From contig CAJNDS010002465.1 in the NCBI GenBank assembly GCA_905221605.1, positions 62,001 through 126,000 on the forward strand: a stretch of 64,000 nucleotides of DNA, given 5' to 3'. The position numbers and the translations under genes are program-made. This stretch comes from Symbiodinium natans (Eukaryota > Sar > Dinophyceae > Suessiales > Symbiodiniaceae). The notes under the pieces are model-generated. The model saw only the letters and a list, made by a program, of their open reading frames with translations. It was not told where the DNA came from and did not search any database. Below are positions 21,210-31,389 of the stretch, piece by piece (the stretch's first letter is position 1; every line of letters begins with the position of its first letter).

Positions 21210-23200
21210 CGTCATCAACATTCAGCGGTTACAGTGTTACGGTTTACAAAAAACGGTAAAAGACTAAGCAGGCCAGTCGAACAACCTTGTTCCAGGAGCT
21301 GTGCCAATGGGGTTTCGTTGGCTTCTGCCTTGCAGGCATGTTATACATGAACAACACGAACTACCACTGCATTACGTACTTGTTGAAGAAAACAACTCTA
21401 CACATGGCACATTGCCCACCAGCAAAGTTTCTTTATGACTAGCCAAGGAACATCATCCACAATACTAACGTCAATGGTGCTTGCTGGCGCACGGGACAAG
21501 CTTTTGCTCTCCTAGCCACGCCGTAAAAGGGTCAAAGCGTCGCTACGTCACAATCAAACGACAATTGTCAAGTAAAGGGCGCAACACAAGTTAACACAAG
21601 AAAATACATGACAGTGAGACACAACCATTGCGGCGGCAGCACCTGTCCAACAGACTTTGCCTTTTCCAAAACTGTTTGAGTTTTCCGTGACACAAGCTCA
21701 AAGTCTTTGCCAACAGTTTGTCGGCTTCGTTTCCCTATCCATCGTCGAGGGATGATCTCTGCGACAGCAAAACTAACTGACTGCTTTCCGAGGCCGACAC
21801 GCACATCCACCTGTTCTGGACTTGGTGGTGTGAGCTCTTTACACAACTTCAGTGTTGCCCAGAGTGTTGCTGATAGACCTGATGAAACGTTCTGTTTCAA
21901 GCAGTCTTCGACAAAGCAAGTGCTTGACTGGAACAACAGACCTTGTCGACATCGGCCTGGAGTCGCTTGCTTCCTTGTGGATGTCCTTATTTTGTCAAAG
22001 CCCAGGCGCACGTCGCGCGACGGAGCCTCCAGTAATCGTTTCTAGACTAAGATTGCTGATTTCCCCCGAGTTCACACGGGCATGAAATCTATGTGCGCCT
22101 CTCGCTTGGAGAACTTTTGAGGCGCGACCACTTCGTTCGGATCCACTTTTTTGCTGATGGAGACCATGACTTTCGCCTGTCAATAACAATCATCAAGGCA
22201 CAACTTTTGGAAGGAACTCATCTCCCAAACAATCGAAGTGCTGGCCTGAGAAGCGTACGGCAAAATACCACGGACTTGAGCAGGATCAAAAAAGCGTTCA
22301 CCAAACTTCTAGAGCCCAAGCCTCTTAATGTTGTTCAAGGCTCTACAAGCATGTCAACCCGGCAACTGAACATGTACTTGTCAGGCCTCTGTGCGACAGC
22401 TGTGCCAACCAGCAACTGCCCATTCAAGTCATTTGTTCCTGCCTCATGTTATGTTGCCTTGCGCAGGCATGACAAGCGGATGAGCATGTGCTGGTTTAGA
22501 GCCTTGCTTGTGGTGCTCGAAGTAGGAAGCAGGGTTACCCTGTAGCCGTCAAACTCGCGGCGCACGCTTGGCTTGACGAGTGGCATCCATAAGTAAGCCT
22601 TACAAATGATGACAGCTGTTTGAGTTCAAAACATTCTCTCGACACAGATGATGCAACAGCGACACGATTCGACTCACTTATGCCTCCTGGAAGCATTGTC
22701 GGCCGGCCATCGGGTCGAAGGTGACGCAGAAAGCTGGGACTGTGAATAATAAAACTGTTGTCCTCTCGACCCATGACACTGTGCAGAATGTCCGGGTAGC
22801 CTGCGCAAAGCAACACGTTACAAAAACAACCTGCAACCAAGGACACAAGGACACCGTCAATATTATTGCAGTCTAAACACAGACCCCGAATTTCAGCTTG
22901 AATAATCTTTTTGGCTTGTTGTCGAAGAGCACATTTCCGAAGTCCACCTGGTTCGGCCGGACAAACTCCCCAGGTATATAACGTTGCGTTAATAGAAATT
23001 GCACAGCAAGAAGCTTGCCTTGCAAAGATGGTGCAAGTCTTTGCTAAGGCGACAGTCGCTGCTATTGGCAGGCGAAGCCAGTCGGTAGCCACCCTTCAAA
23101 AAGACCTGATGACACCACAAATTCGAAATTCGAAGACATGTCATGATGACAGCAATACGAAAACCTTGCGAGCGGCGAGCGTATCTGAAACGCTCCTCTT
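21210..23200 (-). pseudogene. Repeat-free 2-kb stretch; possible decayed ORF
   Basis: The only long stretch without telomeric heptamers. Minus-strand open segments: 22535-23092 (185 codons, ATDWLRLPIAATVALAK at start) and 21568-22044 (about 158 codons, ending hydrophobically, WLCLTVMYFLVLTC). Between them one minus frame reads protein-like text (FFDPAQVRGILPYASQ; KKVDPNEVVAPQKFSKREAH) but contains seven TGA and two TAG and no TAA, as C-to-T decay of CGA/CAG would give. However, that stop density is near random expectation and a codon-aligned 150-aa plus-strand ORF (22093-22545) overlaps it. Unrecognised; could be a degenerate transposon or a real gene. Confidence 0.3.
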
Positions 23201-23339
23201 TTGAAAAGTCGTATCCTGCTGCGTGGCCAGGTGTTGGGACATCTACACATATATGTGCATATGTATATAAATATGGTCACCCCCCCCCCCCTACGACAGA
23301 CCCTGGAATTGCATTTCCAGTCTGTCCAGGAAGGGGGCG

Positions 23340-24345
23340 GAAGACCAACACTCCAAAATTCCTCGAGTTTCCAAAAATCCAAAAACCCAAAAAACCCAAC
23401 CCAAGTTTCGGAATTTTTGGAAACTCGAGCGGGAGCCTCAAAATCCAAAAATCGAGCAAAATCCTCGAGTTTCCAAAATTCCAAAACCCAAAAACTCCAA
23501 CCCAAGTTTCGGATTTTTGGAAACTCGAGCGGGAGCCTCAAAATCCAAAAATCGAGCAAATTCCTCGACTTTCCGAAATTCCAAAAATCCAAAAATTCCA
23601 ACCCAAGTTTCGGATTTTTGGAAACTCGAGCGGGAGCCTCAAAATCCAAAAAACGAGCAAATTCCTCGACTTTCCAAAATTCCAAAAATCCAAAAACTCC
23701 AACCCAAGTTTCGGATTTTTGGAAACTCGAGCGGGAGCCTCAAAATCCAAAAATCGAGCAAATTCCTCGAGTTTCCAAAATTCCAAACCTTGGGGTGATT
23801 TTTTTGGATTTTTGGAATTTTGGAAACTCGAGGAATTTGCTCGATTTTTGGATTTGGAGGCTCCCGCTCGAGTTTCCAAAATTCCAAAAATCCAAAAATT
23901 CCAACCCAAGTTTCGGATTTTTGGAAACTCGAGCGGGAGCCTCAAAATCCAAAAATCGAGCAAATTCCTCGAGTTTCCAAAATTCCAAACCTTGGGGTGA
24001 TTTTTTTGGATTTTTGCAATTTTGGAAACTCGAGGAATTTGCTCGGTTTTTGGATTTGGAGGCTCCCGCTCGAGTTTCCAAAATTCCAAAATTCCAAAAA
24101 CTCCAACCCAAGTTTAGGATTTTTGGAAACTCGAACGGGAGCCTCAAAATCCAAAAATCGAGCAAATTCCTCGAGTTTCCAAAATTCCAAACCTTGGGGT
24201 GGTTTTTTTTGGGTTTTTGGAATTTTGGAAACTCGAGGAATTTGCTCGATTTTTGGATTTTGAGGCTCCCGTTCGAGTTTCCAAAAATCCAAACCTTTGG
24301 GGTGGATTTTTGGATTTTTGGAATTTTGGAAACTGGAGTTTGGAT
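23340..24345. repeat. Hairpin-forming satellite, about 100-bp unit, direct and inverted copies
   Basis: Units contain CTCGAGTTTCCAAAA..TTCC and the mirrored GGATTTTTGGAAACTCGAG, so each can fold on itself. Five direct copies (23345-23785) are followed by inverted and direct copies to 24340. The sequence lacks stop triplets in all frames, so the long ORFs here on both strands (for example KLEREPQNPKIEQIPR) are artefacts. Confidence 0.9.
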
Positions 24346-24359
24346 AAGATTTTTTCAGG

Positions 24360-25745
24360 GGTTCTTATATGATTCCTTATTATGATTTAGGCTGCCTATT
24401 CAATTTTATAATACTCCTGTTCACTTTAATGGGGGTCCTTATTTAATGAATAAGATTCCTAATCATTTTACTAGCATTCAAAGTGATTTTCAATAGGGTT
24501 CCTGTATTTGTTTAATGAGGTTCGTATTGAATTTTAAAGGATGCCTATTAAAGGGCTTTATTGGGTTTAAGATTGATTCCTATTCATTTTACTCAAATGC
24601 CAAGTAATTTGAATATGATTCTTAGTCATTTTAATAGCATTCTTATTCCTAGTTAGTTTTAATAAAAGTTTAAATAAATTAGCCTAAGAATTTTAATAAG
24701 CATCATACCAAACTTTAAACATATTCCTATTTATGTCAATAGGCTTCTTGTTCATTTTCATAAGATGTCGTACAATTTCTAATTGGATTCCGTTTGCTTT
24801 GACAAGCTTCCTATTCATGTAAAAAGGCTTCGGATTAATTGGAATAGGCTTCGTATTCATATTAGCAGGGTTTCTCATTCATGTTGACAGGATTCCTAAT
24901 AATGTTCATAGGATTCCTACTAGATTCCACAGTGCTCCGATTATGCTTTTAAATCCTGTTCCCTATTCATTTCACTTGGACTCGAAGTAATGTTATTGTA
25001 ACTCTTATTAATTTTATTAGCAATCCTATTTATTAAAAGTTTTAATAGGGTTCATCATAGTTCTAACAGTACGACTCTTATTGTTTCAAGTTTTAAAGCG
25101 TCCACGTTACTTCTTTTATAGAATTTTATTGGCTCCTCTTAATCTTTGAATAGGATTCATCTTCATGTTAAACGGAATCTTGTTACTCTTAAAAGAATTC
25201 ATAGGTTCTTTTGTAGGGTTCCTATTAATTTTAATAGCATTCCTATGAATTCAAAAGGGTTCCTTTTCATTTCAATGGCCTTCCTATGATTCCTCTGAAT
25301 TTAGGACTCCAAGAAAATTTAACAGGAGCCCTGTTAATTTAATAAGCTTCTACGTATTTCAACCAGGTTCTTATTGATTGTACTAGGATTCTTACTAAGT
25401 TTTCACAAAAGACTCGTCTCAATTTCAAAAGGGTTCCTTTTCATTTCAATGGCCTTCCTATGATTCCTCTGAATTTAGAACTCCAAGAAAATATAATAGG
25501 AGCCCTGTTAATTTAATAAGCTTCTACGTATTTCAACCAGGTTCTTATTGATTGCACTAGGATTCTTACTAAGTTTTCACAAAAGACTCGTCTCAATTTC
25601 AATAGGGTTCTCATTCATTTTAATGGGTTTCCTATTGATTTAAATGGGATTCCTATTGAACTCATACGAACCCTATGAATCCTAATAAATTTAATAGGAA
25701 CCCAAGTAAAACTAACAGCAATCTTATTGAAATTAATAGCAATCC
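24360..25745. repeat. AT-rich degenerate satellite with a 174-bp tandem duplication
   Basis: Loose units around AATAGGATTCCTATTCATTT, itself close to palindromic. Within it 25251-25424 is duplicated with few changes at 25425-25600. No coding signal. Confidence 0.85.
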
Positions 25746-26330
25746 ACGATGTCCAGCAAATTGTTCAGGTCACTTCTGTTTGAGCACTCGCTCGAGCAAT
25801 TGCTGAGTGGATCAAATTATGTGAATTAAGCTTTTTGGAATCAACGAAGTTAACGAAAGTGTTTGAAATCAATTACGGTAGACAAATCTGTGAAGTTGAG
25901 TAAATATTTAATGAATTAGTAAAACCCTACCATGACCAAACTGGCAGGCCGATCTGTCGGACTTCAGGGAAGAGCATATGGAGACGTGTTTTTTTTTGGG
26001 GGGGGGAGGTACCATATATAGATATACACACATATATATATATATATGTATATATCTATTGTTTGTTAACGTGCTTGGCTGCTGTGTGCAGCTATGCTGT
26101 CCGTAGCCTTTTTTTCGCTTCCGGGGTCTGTCGTAGGGGGGGGGTGAGCATAAATATCTACACACGGAGATTGGAAGAGGACGTGGGGAAAAGAATTAAA
26201 AACGGAAGGCATAGAAAGAAGCAGAGAGAGCACAGAAAGATAAAGGGAATGAGAGAGAGCGAAACGTGGAGAAGCATATGGGTAGTTCTCAAAATGTCGG
26301 TCCTTTTTGGGGATCCCTTTAGGGTTCGGA
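25745..26330. other. AT-rich spacer with TA microsatellites
   Basis: Contains poly-T, poly-G and a TATATA/CACATA microsatellite at 26015-26060. No supported gene. Confidence 0.6.
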
Positions 26331-26527
26331 TTTAGGGTTTAGGGTTTAAGGTTCAGGGTTTAGGGTTTAGGGGCCCCCTGATAATGGGTACCCGACGCTA
26401 ATTTAGGAAACGACCCATGTAGAAGGAAAGAGGAACAACGAAGAAGAGGAAGAGGGAGATGGTGGGAAAGAGAAGGAGAGCGTCCTGCCTTGTCCCCTCT
26501 ACTATTCTTACCAAAAGAGAGGATAAG

Positions 26528-26620
26528 ATGAATTTAATGTCCATGTTTCTGCCTGCCTTGTTCTTGGTGTTGGTTTTTTCCTTGCTTTTTGTTTACAAAT
26601 GGCTTGGAAATTGGGAATGA
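26528..26620 (+). CDS. Small hydrophobic ORF, 30 aa
   Basis: ATG to TGA encoding one strongly hydrophobic stretch (MNLMSMFLPALFLVLVFSLL). It could be a signal peptide or anchor, but T-rich noncoding DNA gives the same, and it is preceded by a purine-rich tract. Unrecognised. Confidence 0.2.
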   Translation: MNLMSMFLPALFLVLVFSLLFVYKWLGNWE

Positions 26621-26867
26621 AAGCGAGCAGCACGCCCTGAAACGCCTGGCCTCCTGAAATATACGATAGGCAGCTTCCACATAAACCCCATTTAAGCTTT
26701 AAGGTTCTGAAATGGGTGCATGGAGGTTCCCTGATTAAGGGCCCCCCAAAACCATACCACTACCCTAAGAGAAGATGGCCACCCCCCCCCCCCCCCCCCC
26801 CCTCCCCCCCTCCCCCCCTAAACCCTAAACCCTCAACCCTAAACCCTCAACCCTAAACCCTAAACCC

Positions 26868-26945
26868 CCCCGCCCCTTCTGCCCATGCACGTGTGCTCCG
26901 CTTAGTGCTGCTATGCGATTTGCGCATTCGGCCCCAACCACTATA
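26868..26945 (-). CDS. Exon-like island
   Basis: Minus frame VVGAECANRIAALSGAHVHG then QKGRGG, about 26 codons. Unrecognised. Confidence 0.35.
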
Positions 26946-27360
26946 TAACCCTGCAAGTCCTACAAAGCCTGCTGAAACCCTACACGAAGCCCCTGAACCC
27001 CAAACCCTAAACCCTAAATGAAGCCCACAAGCGCCAAACCCTATTCCAGCCCTATAATTACCACACTATTGAGGGCTTCAGGCCCTGAAGTGATCCAATG
27101 TTTGGAATAATGCTCTGAAAAGGGCTTTAGGGTTTAGGGTAAGGGGCTCCGAAAAAATCTTCGGCCGATTTGAGAGTTCCATTTGTTTAGGGGCTACGGC
27201 CCCCAACGATTTGGGGCTTAGGGCTTTGGGTTTAGGGTTCAGAGGTTTACCGCTATCCCTGCCCTACACTAAGGCAAAAACTTTTAAAAGTGAGATGTCC
27301 CCTAACCAAACCCTAAACCCTAAACCCTGAACCCCGAAACTCGAAATCCTAAATCCTGAA

Positions 27361-27420
27361 TCCATCTTTGCTTCCTTGAACGCGGGGACGCACATACTCA
27401 GAACGCGCCGTCGCTGACGG
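27361..27420 (-). CDS. Duplicated exon, copy 1
   Basis: After GTGATCTTAG| the minus frame reads SATARSEYVRPRVQGSKDGF. It aligns without gaps to copy 2 (27441-27628), with synonymous changes (GAG/GAA, TTC/TTT) and conserved 3' splice context. This is the best non-homology evidence of coding in the window. Confidence 0.55.
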
Positions 27421-27440
27421 CTAAGATCACAGTGCAATCA

Positions 27441-27628
27441 ATCAAAATACCCACAGCGTGCCCTTGGATCTTGAAGCATAGCTTTCGAGCTAAGGCGGCT
27501 CACCCTAAACCATAAACCCTTGACCCCATCTGAAAACTTGGGCAAACACTCCAACAAAAACCCAAATCCATGGTTGCTTCCTTCCGTGAGGGCACGCGCA
27601 TATTCAGAACGCGTCGTCGTGGACATCG
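27441..27628 (-). CDS. Duplicated exon, copy 2
   Basis: CTCTGATCTTTAG| opens MSTTTRSEYARALTEGSNHG, then FGFLLECLPKFSDGVKGL, before telomere-derived text and a stop at 27438. About 206 bp from copy 1. Either alternative exons or a recent tandem duplication. Unrecognised. Confidence 0.55.
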
Positions 27629-28114
27629 CTAAAGATCAGAGTGCTGTCTGCACGGATCTTACAGTATAGGTTTAGGGTTTTGGGTATGTGGAATACAACA
27701 ACAAGTACCCTAAACCCTAAACCCTACACCTAAACCCTAAACCCTAAACCCTACACCCTAAACCCTAAACCCTAAGCCCTAAACCCTAAACCCTAAACCC
27801 TAAACCCATCCTGCTCGCCCAGGCCCGCACTCCAAAAACAAGCCCCCCTGCCACGATCCATGCAGGCAGCACGAAATTCACAAAGTGGGATACCCATTCT
27901 TGGTAGCCGAGTCAACCAGATATCAAGTAGGGTTTAGGGTTTAGGGTTTAGGGTTTAGGGTCTAGGGTCTAGGGTCTAGGGTCTAGGGTCTAGGGTTTAG
28001 GGTTTAGGGTTTAGGGTTTAGGGTAGAGGGTAATGACCCCCTAAATCCTAAACCCAATAAACCCTACAAACCCTACAAACCCTATAACCCTTGGTGTTTA
28101 CCTTTTATACCGGA

Positions 28115-28247
28115 ACCCTACTCCCAAAAAGGGCAAGAGGTTACCACTGGGCTGCCAAGCATTCAAGTCTCTTTCAGAGACATAAAGTCCTTCGCCCTTT
28201 TGCAGTCTCGATTCGTTGCCAGCGCTTTTGCGTGGTCCCAGAGCAAC
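28115..28247 (-). CDS. Exon-like island, about 41 codons
   Basis: Minus frame VALGPRKSAGNESRLQKGEG, LYVSERDLNAWQPSGNLLPF. The plus strand carries a good acceptor (CCTTCGCCCTTTTGCAG|), so a plus exon SRFVASAFAWSQSN cannot be excluded. Confidence 0.4.
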
Positions 28248-28597
28248 CCAGGAATACAATTAGGGTTTAGGGTTTAGGGTTTAGGGTTCCATGTATATTT
28301 GTTTTCCAGAATATTTTCAAGGAATGAGTGTGCACCCCCTGAGCCCTAAACCGTTCATAACACTTAAAAGCTCAAGCCTGCGTAGTAAAGAAGGCTTTCA
28401 GTACATCCGCCCTCCGAGATCTAGGCAGCGTGCCACCAGCTAGTCATCTGGGACTCAGTTCGCCAGTACTCTGGGAATTGACAGGGGGGTTAGTTAGGGC
28501 TTAGGGTTTAGGGCTCATTTAGGGTTTGAGGATTGAGAGTTGAGGGTTTAGGGTTTAGGGCCGAGTTAGGGATTAGGTTTAGGGGCGGCTTAGGTGT

Positions 28598-28789
28598 TTA
28601 GAGCAACGACCGCATCGTCTGAATTCGGGGATGACCACGCCGACTGCACAACGGTTGGCTGCTTCTCCAGGCTTTAAATCCTGGCATGTCTTGCGTGCAA
28701 GTGTTCCTTGCAGCTGCGACAAAGTGCGCGTGGCTTGGCCACGCAACCGGACACATTTTCACTTGGAGGGGCTGACCCATATTGAACAC
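28598..28789 (-). CDS. ORF of 63 codons
   Basis: Minus frame FNMGQPLQVKMCPVAWPSHA .. QDMPGFKAWRSSQPLCSRRG to a TAA/TAG at the telomeric edge. Uninterrupted over about 190 bp of unique sequence. Unrecognised. Confidence 0.45.
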   Translation of the reverse strand: MFNMGQPLQVKMCPVAWPSHAHFVAAARNTCTQDMPGFKAWRSSQPLCSRRGHPRIQTMRSLL

Positions 28790-28841
28790 CCCAATTAAAC
28801 CCTAAACACTAAACCCTAAACCCCAAACCCTAAACCCTAAA

Positions 28842-28896
28842 CCCTAGGAGAGGCATTGTAGGGCTGCATGCTTTTCGATCAGCCCCACTCAAGCTG
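28842..28896 (-). CDS. Exon with very strong acceptor
   Basis: CGTCACCTCCACTTCTTCACAG|C opens SLSGADRKACSPTMPLLG on the minus strand. The pyrimidine tract is among the best in the window. The donor is probably in the flanking TTTAGGG. Confidence 0.45.
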
Positions 28897-29263
28897 CTGT
28901 GAAGAAGTGGAGGTGACGGGGCTGTCGTCTACAACGTCTCTACGCCCTAAACCCTGAAACAAGAAAAGGGCTTAGGGCTGCAGTTTAGGGTTTAGGGTTT
29001 CGGGTTCAGGGGCTTGAATGGAAGGGGAATGCGGGGATTCGGTGTGTGTGGGGGTATGTCTTTAGGGCAGGGTTTTGAGCGTGGAAAAATCGTTCCGAAA
29101 AAAGACGGTCCCCTCTTTGTACCAACAGTTTCATGAGGGAACCCTCAACCCCCAATTGTAGTAGGGCTAAACCCCAAACCCTAAAGCCTAAAGCCCCTTT
29201 AGGGTTTAGGGTTTAGGGTTTAGGGTTTAGGGTTTAGGGTTTAGGGTTTAGGGTTTAGGGTCT

Positions 29264-29369
29264 GGGCTCGACTTCTGACAGCAGCATGGCAGCTTCGCTT
29301 CGTCTGTTGGGCTGCTGCAGCAGGGAGGGAGCTGTCCGAAGCTTGCGGGACCCACTGGGCATCTCCCAC
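29264..29369 (-). CDS. Exon-like island, about 35 codons
   Basis: GCACTTGTCAG| opens VGDAQWVPQASDSSLPAAAA then QQTKRSCHAAVRSRAQ. A plus-strand ATG ORF (MAASLRLLGCCSREG) overlaps, so strand is tentative. Confidence 0.4.
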
Positions 29370-29465
29370 CTGACAAGTGCCCGCCCCTAAAACCCTAAAA
29401 CCCGAAACCCTAAACCCTAAACCCTAAACCCTAAACTGAGGCACAGATACTGCTGATTGCAAGGG

Positions 29466-29660
29466 TTATTGGGCTTTCTGTGACTCTTTTGGCAATTGGG
29501 GGCAGTCAACTGCCAAGGTGGGGGTGTTGTGGATCCCATGCGAGACCGGACAGGCCCCCAAAATGCCCCAAGGCATTGCCCCGCGCATCATCATTGACCC
29601 AACTACAGAAGCCGCTGCCACATTTTTGTGCGGCGGAACACCCCAAAGCCCAACCACAAG
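29466..29660 (-). CDS. ORF of about 63 codons
   Basis: Minus frame VGLWGVPPHKNVAAASVVGS .. HNTPTLAVDCPQLPKESQKA to TAA. A plus frame is also open. Unrecognised. Confidence 0.35.
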   Translation of the reverse strand, partial: LVVGLWGVPPHKNVAAASVVGSMMMRGAMPWGILGACPVSHGIHNTPTLAVDCPQLPKESQKAQ

Positions 29661-29694
29661 GCTTAGGTGATCTTGATCGAACTAGTGGACAGGG

Positions 29695-29836
29695 TTTAGG
29701 GTTTTGAGGGTCAAGCTGAAGAGAAGGTGGGGTGTAGAGCAGAGAAAGTGTGCTGGGTTCTGGTGGGGCTTGTAGACTCTACCAAAACCTGGTACACAGA
29801 ATTTACCATGTACATCTTGAAGCCCGGGGGGCAAGG
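29695..29836 (-). CDS. Exon-like island, about 42 codons
   Basis: Minus frame PGLQDVHGKFCVPGFGRVYK then PHQNPAHFLCSTPHLLFSL, passing into telomere-derived LKTLNP. Unrecognised. Confidence 0.35.
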
Positions 29837-29984
29837 CCTAAGGTTTAGGGTTTAGGGTTTCGGGTTTAGGGTTTATAGATGTTTAAGGATTGTTGAATTA
29901 TTTCTGACTCGGATTTGCTTGAGGACCCCCCCATATTCTACCCACGTAGTCCCCAAACAGTGAGAGGCCGTGTAAACCCGGAAG

Positions 29985-30305
29985 TCTCAAAGGCACGGCA
30001 GCTCATTACAGTTTCGCACTTGAACCCAGACATGTGACATTCAAAAGCAACGACAGTGTCGCATGTGGCGAACCCAGACGTCAGAAAGCGACGACAGTTT
30101 CGCATCTGGCGGGCACGACGGCAGTTTCACATTTGGTGAATCCAGAAGTCCAAAAGCGACGACAATTCAATTTCGCATCTGGCGCACCCAGACATCCAAA
30201 AGCGCCTTGCGAAACCCAGACGTCCGAAAGCAACGACAGTCGCGACACCGACGTCCACAAGCGAGTTCAGTTTACGACGACAGTTTCGAGGACGCCGAGC
30301 GCAAG
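29985..30305 (+). repeat. Minisatellite, about 40-bp unit
   Basis: About seven units of ACCCAGACGTCCGAAAGCGA plus CGACAGTTTCGCATCTGGCG, with variation. Plus-strand ORFs of 85 and 108 codons follow from the repeat; no independent coding evidence. Confidence 0.8.
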
Positions 30306-30353
30306 CGCGCCTGCGCCTAGGCCGGAGCGCGACTTTCGTCCAAGACCCCCTAA

Positions 30354-30470
30354 TTCTTAGCAGGGAATGAGGGCCCTAAACCCTAAACCCAAACCCTAAA
30401 CCCCTTTAAGGGGGTATATAGGGCCCTGATTCCCTCATTTCCCTACTAAGAACACGCCAGATGAAGTGAG
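30354..30470. mobile_element. Inverted-repeat element containing CCCTAAA units
   Basis: TTCTTAGCAGGGAATGAGGG at left mirrors CCCTCATTTCCCTACTAAGAA at right. The centre carries four CCCTAAA-type units where the relative at 20398 has unrelated sequence. Confidence 0.8.
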
Positions 30471-30714
30471 CAGGCTTCGAGACAAGCGCCCTGACCCCCG
30501 CTTACTCTGAACTAGGGGGTTTAGGGTTGAGGGTTGAGGGTTTAGGGTTTAATTAGGGTTTAGGGTTTGGGGTTTACTGTTTGGGGTACTAGACCATCTC
30601 AAGCACCGGTATTTGTCAACACACGTGGATGATGTTTCTTTTGCGTACTTCCTTAATCCTAGTGTATATATATATATATGTACATATATATATATATATA
30701 ATATACTTGCTGAA

Positions 30715-30850
30715 AACTGAAAGCGCCTTGCGTCGGTCGGGGCTTGATTGGGGATGGACCTTCCGACCTCGCGGCACGAGATCTTGGGAGGTCTCGCTCC
30801 TCCGGACACGTTGCCGACTTTCAGGACGAAAAAAGGGTTCTGAGTAGTAA
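30715..30850 (-). CDS. Exon-like island, about 41 codons
   Basis: Minus frame NPFFVLKVGNVSGGARPPKI then SCREVGRSIPNQAPTDARRF, ending in TTTCAG. About 71% G/C third positions. TA microsatellites lie on both sides (30662-30700, 30893-30913). Unrecognised. Confidence 0.5.
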
Positions 30851-31140
30851 GTGAGTAGCAAGGGCTACAAGGAGACATAACCCGAAAACAAGTATATATA
30901 TATATATATATATCTTGTATAGTCCCTACTCTTGTATAGTCTCTACCTAAATAACCCCTAAGGTCCCTTATAAGGTCCCTTGAGAGTAGACCTTAAACAA
31001 GCCTAAGCCCTAAACCAGGATGGCCTGAAAAACCGATCCTCTTAAACCCAATGAGGGAAAACACAAAACATCCCACGGGCCTACTAGTAGCCCTAAACCC
31101 TAAACCCTAAATCCTAAACCCTAAACTCTAAACCCTAAAC

Positions 31141-31250
31141 AGTAGGGTGTTCTGAAAGCCAGTCTACACAATGCAGCATTAACGCGGGACGGCAGGATGA
31201 TAAAGAGAGCGAAATCCACATCATCAACATCAGTATCATTGCAATCTAAG
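31141..31250 (-). CDS. Exon-like island, acidic then hydrophobic
   Basis: Minus frame CNDTDVDDVDFALFIILPSR then VNAALCRLAF, about 36 codons between two telomeric arrays. Unrecognised. Confidence 0.4.
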
Positions 31251-31389
31251 GGTTTAGGGTTTAGGGTTTAGGGTTTAGGGTTTAGGGTTTAGGGTTTAGG
31301 GTAGTTACATGGGCCCTTAACATGATCCCTAGCCTCCTTTAAAGGGTTCTGATGTATGGGCCCTTAGAATTGTATAGGGCATGTGAGGG

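Larger units (their letters stand above)
23264..26158. repeat. Inverted 40-bp motif bracketing the satellite block
   Basis: A motif with ATAAATATG.TCAC, a C-run, then TACGACAGACCC.GGAA lies at about 23264-23307, and its reverse complement at about 26117-26158. The 2.9 kb between them is entirely satellite DNA. The ends could be those of a large element or two copies of a small family. Confidence 0.7.

Noticed and set aside
22093-22545. 150-codon plus ORF as a firm gene
   Set aside because: Codon-aligned with the opposite minus frame, no recognised domain, and expected by chance about once or more in this much sequence. Reported only within the uncertain 21.2-23.2 kb feature.
23143-24385. Overlapping ORFs of 394, 285, 207 and 183 codons on both strands
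   Set aside because: They run through the 100-bp satellite, which lacks stop triplets in all frames. The peptides are the same repeat read in successive frames, so not genes.
26100-26122. CCGTAGCC.. resembling the start of the dinoflagellate spliced leader
   Set aside because: Only the first eight bases agree; the following TTTTTTTCGCTTC does not match the rest of the leader. Likely chance.
29985-30305. CRISPR-like regular repeats
   Set aside because: Units are contiguous variants with no unique spacers; a minisatellite in a eukaryotic genome.
30034-30360. 108-codon plus ORF
   Set aside because: Coincides with the 40-bp minisatellite; not counted as a gene without other evidence.
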